DNA of 64,000 nt from Palaemon carinicauda (taxonomy: Eukaryota; Arthropoda; Malacostraca; Decapoda; Palaemonidae), in contig NC_090730.1 of NCBI RefSeq assembly GCF_036898095.1, positions 22,294,666 through 22,358,665 of the forward strand, given 5' to 3'. A program made the translations under genes and the position numbers. The notes under the pieces are model-generated. The model searched no databases. It saw only the letters and a program-made list of their open reading frames with translations, and had not been told where the DNA came from. This document shows positions 59,856-64,000 of the stretch, one piece after another. Every line of letters starts with the position of its first letter. The stretch's first letter is position 1.

Positions 59856-61763
59856 TTAGGGAATTGTAGTGGTTGAGCCCTCACCCACTACTGCACTCGC
59901 TGCTACGAATGGTCCCAGTGTGTAGCAGTTCTCGTAAAGAGTCTGGACATCTTTCAAGTAAAATGACGCGAACACTGACTTGCTTCTCCAAAAGGTCGCG
60001 TCCATGATACTTTGCAGAGATCTATTTTGCTTAAAGGCCACGGAAGTTGCTACAGCTCTAACCTCGTGCGTCTTAACCTTAAGCAAAGATCGGTCTTCCT
60101 CACTCAAGTGTGAATGAGCTTCTCGTATTAACAATCTGATAAAATATGACAAAGCATTCTTTGACATAGGTAAGGATGGTTTCTTGACCGAACACCATAA
60201 CGCTTCAGAATTGCCTCGTAAAGGTTTAGTACGAGCTAAGTAGAACTTAAGAGCTCTAACAGGGCATAATACTCTCTCTAGTTCATTGCCTACGATCTCC
60301 GATAAGCTTTGAATATCGAAAGATTTAGGCCAAGGACGAGAAGGCAGCTCATTCTTGGCTAGGAAACCAAGCTGCAGAGAACAAGTGGCTTTTTCTGACG
60401 AAAACCCGATGTTCTTGCTGAAGGCATGAAGCTCACTGACTCTTTTAGCCGAGGCCAAGCATACCAGGAAAAGAGTCTTAAGAGTGAGATCTTTCAGGGA
60501 GGCTGAATGTAAAGGCTCAAACCTGTCTGACATGAGGAATCTTAGGACCACGTCTAAATTCCATCCAGGTGTAGCCAAACGACGTTCCTTAGAGGTCTCA
60601 AAAGACTTAAGGAGGTCTTGCAGATCTTTATTGTTGGAAAGATCTAAGCCTCTATGCCGGAAGACCGAGGCCAACATGCTTCTGTAGCCCTTGATCGTGG
60701 GAGCTGAAAGGGAGCGACTTTTTCTCAGGTATAAGAGAAAATCAGCGATTTGGGCTACAGAGGTACTGGACGAGGATACGGAAACTGACTTGCACCAGTC
60801 TCGGAAGACTTCCCACTTCGACTGGTAAACTCTAATGGTAGAAGCTCTCCTCGCTCTAGCAATCGCACTGGCTGCCTCCTTCGAAAAGCCTCTAGCTCTC
60901 GAGAGTCTTTCGATAGTCTGAAGGCAGTCAGACGAAGAGCGTGGAGGCTTTGGTGTACCTTCTTTACGTGTGGCTGTCGTAGAAGGTCTACTCTTAGAGG
61001 AAGACTTCTGGGGAAGTCTACCAGCCATCGAAGTACCTCGGTGAACCATTCTCTCGCGGGCCAGAGGGGAGCAACTAACGTCAACCTTGTCCCTTCGTGA
61101 GAGGCGAATTTCTGCAGTACCTTGTTGACAATCTTGAATGGTGGGAATGCGTAAAGATCTAGGTGTGACCAATCTAGTAGAAAGGCATCTATATGTATTG
61201 CTGCTGGGTCTGGAACTGGAGAGCAATAGATTGGAAGCCTCTTGGTCAGCGAGGTTGCAAAGAGATCTATGGTGGGTTGACCCCAAGTCGCCCAAAGTCT
61301 CTTGCACACATCCTTGTGGAGGGTCCATTCGGTTGGAATTACTTGACCTTTCCGACTGAGACAATCTGCTAGAACGTTCAAGTCGCCCTGGATGAACCTC
61401 GTTACTAGGGAGATGTCTCGATCTTTTGACCAGATGAGCAGGTCCCTTGCGATCTCGTACAGAGTCAGTGAGTGGGTACCTCCCTGTTTGGAAATGTACG
61501 CCAAGGCCGTGGTGTTGTCCGAGTTGATCTCCACCACCTTGCCTCGAAGGAGACTCTCGAAGCTTTTCAAGGCCAGGTGAACTGCCAAAAGCTCCTTGCA
61601 GTTGATATGCATGCTCCTCTGACTCGAGTTCCACAGACCTGAGCATTCCCGACCGTCCAGCGTCGCGCCCCAGCCCAAGTCCGATGCGTCTGAGAAGAGA
61701 ACGTGGTTGGGTTTCTGAACTGCTAGGGGAAGACCCTCTCGTAGACTGATATTGTCTTTCCAT
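59856..61763 (-). CDS. DIRS copy E: tyrosine recombinase ORF
   Basis: A 635-codon frame with recombinase in about the last 355 codons. KWEVFRDWC, R in AKRVSELHAF, HxxR in THEVRAV and Y in VFASFYLKD are all present, with no stop. The upstream part overlaps RNase H out of frame and is not itself supported as protein. Confidence 0.8.
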   Translation of the reverse strand: MERQYQSTRGSSPSSSETQPRSLLRRIGLGLGRDAGRSGMLRSVELESEEHAYQLQGAFGSSPGLEKLRESPSRQGGGDQLGQHHGLGVHFQTGRYPLTDSVRDRKGPAHLVKRSRHLPSNEVHPGRLERSSRLSQSERSSNSNRMDPPQGCVQETLGDLGSTHHRSLCNLADQEASNLLLSSSRPSSNTYRCLSTRLVTPRSLRIPTIQDCQQGTAEIRLSRRDKVDVSCSPLARERMVHRGTSMAGRLPQKSSSKSRPSTTATRKEGTPKPPRSSSDCLQTIERLSRARGFSKEAASAIARARRASTIRVYQSKWEVFRDWCKSVSVSSSSTSVAQIADFLLYLRKSRSLSAPTIKGYRSMLASVFRHRGLDLSNNKDLQDLLKSFETSKERRLATPGWNLDVVLRFLMSDRFEPLHSASLKDLTLKTLFLVCLASAKRVSELHAFSKNIGFSSEKATCSLQLGFLAKNELPSRPWPKSFDIQSLSEIVGNELERVLCPVRALKFYLARTKPLRGNSEALWCSVKKPSLPMSKNALSYFIRLLIREAHSHLSEEDRSLLKVKTHEVRAVATSVAFKQNRSLQSIMDATFWRSKSVFASFYLKDVQTLYENCYTLGPFVAASAVVGEGSTTTIP

Positions 61764-62922
61764 GAAAAGCTAGATGGAATTGTAGAGGTCGGAGGTGTAG
61801 CCTTCCTAGCGAGACAAACTGCTCCAGGGATGATAGAGGTCCTACCAGACTCATCCAATTCCTGACTGAGCAACGTTCTTTCTTCAACATCTTCTGGATG
61901 ACGAGCAGGGCTTGATCTATTCTGGGGGCCAACGGAAAAGCCCGAAAAACTGGACTGTGAATCTCCATCCCTAAATACAGAATAGTTTGGGATAGGATCA
62001 GCTGGGACTTTTCCAAGTTGACTAGGAGTCCCAATTCCTTGGTCAGATCTAGAGTCCAATTGAGATCCTTCAGACAGCGATGACTGGAAGAGGCTCTGAG
62101 AAGCCAATCGTCCAAATAAAGGGAGGCTCAGATGTCCGATAAATGGAGGAATTTTGCCACATTCCTCATAAGCCTCGTAAACACGAGAGGAGCTGTGCTT
62201 AGGCCAAAGCACAGGGCCCGAAACTGGTACACCACATCGTCGAAGACGAATCTCAGAAAAGGTTGGGAATCTGAGTGAATGGGGATGTGGAAGTAAGCGT
62301 CCCTTAGATCGAGAGAGACCATCCAGTCTCCCTTTCTGACCGCTGCTAAGACTGACTTTGTGGTCTCCATGGTGAATTTCGTCTTTGTGACAAAGACATT
62401 CAGAGCACTGACGTCTAGCACCGGTCTCCAACCTCCCGTCTTCTTTGGTACTAGGAAGAGACGGTTGTAAAACCCCGGTGATTGAAGGTCCGAGACTTTG
62501 ACCACCGCTCCCTTCTCTAGTAAAAGAGACACTTCCAGTTTCAGGGCTTGTCTCTTTGCTTCCTCTCGGTACCTGGGAGAGAGATCGATGGGGGACGTCG
62601 CTAGTGGAGGTCTGCGTACAAAAGGGATTTTGTACCCCTCTCTGAACAACCTCACAGATTGTTGATCTGCGCCTCTCTTCTCCCAGGCTTGCCAGAAGTT
62701 CTCGAGTCTGGCACCTACTGCTGTCTGAAGTTGCGGGCAGTCAGACTCTGCCCCGCGAGGACTTGGATCCTTTCCTCTTTCCTCTCTTCCCTTCGGCACG
62801 AGCACCTCCCCTGCTGGGGGCTCTGCCACGAAAGGGCGGAATAAACCTGGACGCTGGAGTGTCCATCCTAGGCCTAGCAGACAAGGCAGGCAAAGGGGGA
62901 ACTTTGCGAGCCGAGGACGCAA
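60755..62922 (-). pseudogene. DIRS copy E: RT, RNase H and DLFAT domain, broken
   Basis: Three pieces. 62128-62922 covers RT up to LRFVFDDVVYQFRALCFG and APLVFTRLMRNVAKF, ending at TGA where related copies have an arginine codon. 61723-62115 covers the catalytic DDWLL and RT thumb. A deletion of roughly 75 nt near 61755-61770 then removes the segment between the thumb and RNase H and shifts the frame. 60755-61765 has RNase H (LFSDASDLGWGATL, NSDNTTALAYIS, NVLADCLSRKG) and IDLFATSLTKRLPIYCS ... AFPPFKIV. Confidence 0.85.
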
Positions 62923-64000
62923 CTAAATCGTGGGTGTCCTTCTGCACTAAAGACAAGGCTATTTCCTTAACTAAGACTTCAGGAAACAAGCACTTAGACA
63001 AAGGCGCAAAGAGTAGCTCAGATCTTTGACATGGCGTCACTCCTGCTGATAGAAAAGAGCACAGAGACTCTCGCTTCTTTAGGACTCCTGACGTGAATGA
63101 GGCGGCAAGCTCGTTGGATCCATCGCGGACGGCCTTGTCCATGCAGGACATAATGAGTAAGGAAACATCCCTATCGGCAGATGAGATTTTCCTACTCAGG
63201 GCTCCCAAACACCAGTCCAGGAAGTTAAAAACTTCAAACGCCCTAAAGATACCTTTAAGAAGGTGGTCCAGGTCAGAGGATGACCAACTAATCTTAGCGC
63301 GTCTCATGGCAAGGCGGCGGGGAGAGTCTACAAGACTTGAGAAGTCGCCCTGGGCAGAGGCAGGAACTCCCAAGCCGAGAACTTCTCCCGTGGCATACCA
63401 GATGCTAGATCTAGACGAGAGTTTAGATGGGGGGAAGGCAAAGGCCGTCTTCCCTAAACTCCTCTTGGTGTCTAACCAATCGCCTAACAGCCGTAAAGCT
63501 CTCTTGGATGAGCGAGAGAGGACGAGTTTCGTAAAGGCTGGCATGGCAGCAGGAACGCCTAAAACGAACTCAGACGGCGGCGAAAGAGGAGCCACAGAGA
63601 TAAAGTGTTCAGGGAACAACTCTTTAAACACAAGCATGACTTTTTTAAAGTCCATAGATGGTGGAACTGCTCTAGGCTCATCTAAATCTGAATGCAGATC
63701 CTCAGGCTGGGGTTCAGCAACGTCCTCATCTGAGAGTTCCTCATCGGATAACTGATGAGAAAACGGCAAAGGGGTAGGCAACGTTTGACCCGCAGCGTCC
63801 GACCGCACTGGTGCATACGTGACGGAGCAGGACGCAGCGTCCTGAAACTGCTGCACAGTCTGGGAACTGTCAACAACAACCGGTGCGCGAGGACGCACAG
63901 CGTCCACCCGAGACTGCTTAGACCGTCTGGGATGTGCAGTCAACACCACACTGGGTTGCGGAGGTTGACGCACCGCGTCAAAACAAGTCAACTCTGATGG
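62741..64000 (-). CDS. DIRS copy E: gag-like ORF1, C-terminal part
   Basis: Open to the window edge. Has the conserved C-terminal half shared with C and D (FKKVMLVFKELFPEHF, GVPASAQGDFSSLVDSPRRL, FLDWCLGALSRKI) and a basic end (GKRKGSKSSRGRV). N-terminal cysteine module lies outside the window. Confidence 0.82.
   Translation of the reverse strand, partial: PSELTCFDAVRQPPQPSVVLTAHPRRSKQSRVDAVRPRAPVVVDSSQTVQQFQDAASCSVTYAPVRSDAAGQTLPTPLPFSHQLSDEELSDEDVAEPQPEDLHSDLDEPRAVPPSMDFKKVMLVFKELFPEHFISVAPLSPPSEFVLGVPAAMPAFTKLVLSRSSKRALRLLGDWLDTKRSLGKTAFAFPPSKLSSRSSIWYATGEVLGLGVPASAQGDFSSLVDSPRRLAMRRAKISWSSSDLDHLLKGIFRAFEVFNFLDWCLGALSRKISSADRDVSLLIMSCMDKAVRDGSNELAASFTSGVLKKRESLCSFLSAGVTPCQRSELLFAPLSKCLFPEVLVKEIALSLVQKDTHDLVASSARKVPPLPALSARPRMDTPASRFIPPFRGRAPSRGGARAEGKRGKRKGSKSSRGRV

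Larger units (their letters stand above)
59115..64000 (-). mobile_element. DIRS-like retrotransposon family 2, copy E (partial)
   Basis: Left end AAAAATGATATTTTAATTAT then GAATATACTTACCCGGTGAA; ICR at 59355-59455; recombinase, RNase H, RT and the C-terminal part of gag follow. The 5' end is outside the window. It lies upstream of the LRR gene, not in it. More lesions than the other copies. Confidence 0.9.

Noticed and set aside
1..64000. CRISPR array or prokaryotic operon
   Set aside because: Tandem repeats here have no unique spacers of constant length; spliced exons and retrotransposons show animal nuclear DNA.

Overview
The window is nuclear DNA of an animal, most likely a decapod crustacean (shrimp, crab or crayfish-like). 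This is inferred from the intron-rich gene, abundant TAA/ATT and AT microsatellites, and DIRS-type tyrosine-recombinase retrotransposons, which are known to be common in Decapoda. Nothing looks bacterial, and there is no rRNA gene, recognisable tRNA gene or CRISPR array.

Host gene: one host protein-coding gene can be assembled. It lies on the minus strand from about 53.85 kb down to 10.52 kb and has seven coding exons (53778-53831, 53131-53274, 35001-35082, 27991-28122, 22631-22859, 21983-22087, 10521-11058). All introns are GT-AG and all reading phases match. It encodes about 427 residues: eight leucine-rich repeats followed by a cysteine-containing C-terminal domain, most like LRRC28. Nearly all of its 43 kb is transposon sequence in introns.

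Transposons: five DIRS-like retrotransposons of two families dominate. Family 1 (about 8.8 kb): copy A 11717-20515 (minus) and copy B 36563-45357 (plus). Family 2 (about 6.5 kb): copy C 28420-34973, copy D 46440-52934 and copy E 59115 to the window end (all minus). Each shows the DIRS layout: inverted terminal repeats, gag, RT/RNase H plus a DLFAT-FPPF domain, an overlapping tyrosine recombinase ORF, and an internal complementary region reproducing the two element ends joined together. Every copy carries at least one easily seen lesion, but most of the coding frames are otherwise open, so these are young insertions.

Other elements: an apparently intact L2/CR1-like LINE at 3.78-8.36 kb (PHD-finger ORF1, endonuclease/RT ORF2); a degraded second LINE (35.83-46.2 kb) split by DIRS copy B; several short elements sharing that LINE's 3' end and (TAA)n tail, suggesting a LINE/SINE partnership; a piggyBac-like non-autonomous element with TTAA duplications and internal 372-bp tandem repeats (54590-57394); and a decayed DIRS-like RT relic near 26.3-26.9 kb.

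Layout: 0-3 kb satellites and SINE-like repeats; 2.5-10.1 kb inverted 29-bp minisatellite arms around the intact LINE; 10.5-53.8 kb the LRR gene with TE-filled introns; 54-59 kb piggyBac-like element and unassigned DNA; 59-64 kb DIRS copy E, cut by the window edge. Positions come from reading the sequence; element boundaries are accurate to a few bases where termini could be matched and approximate elsewhere.
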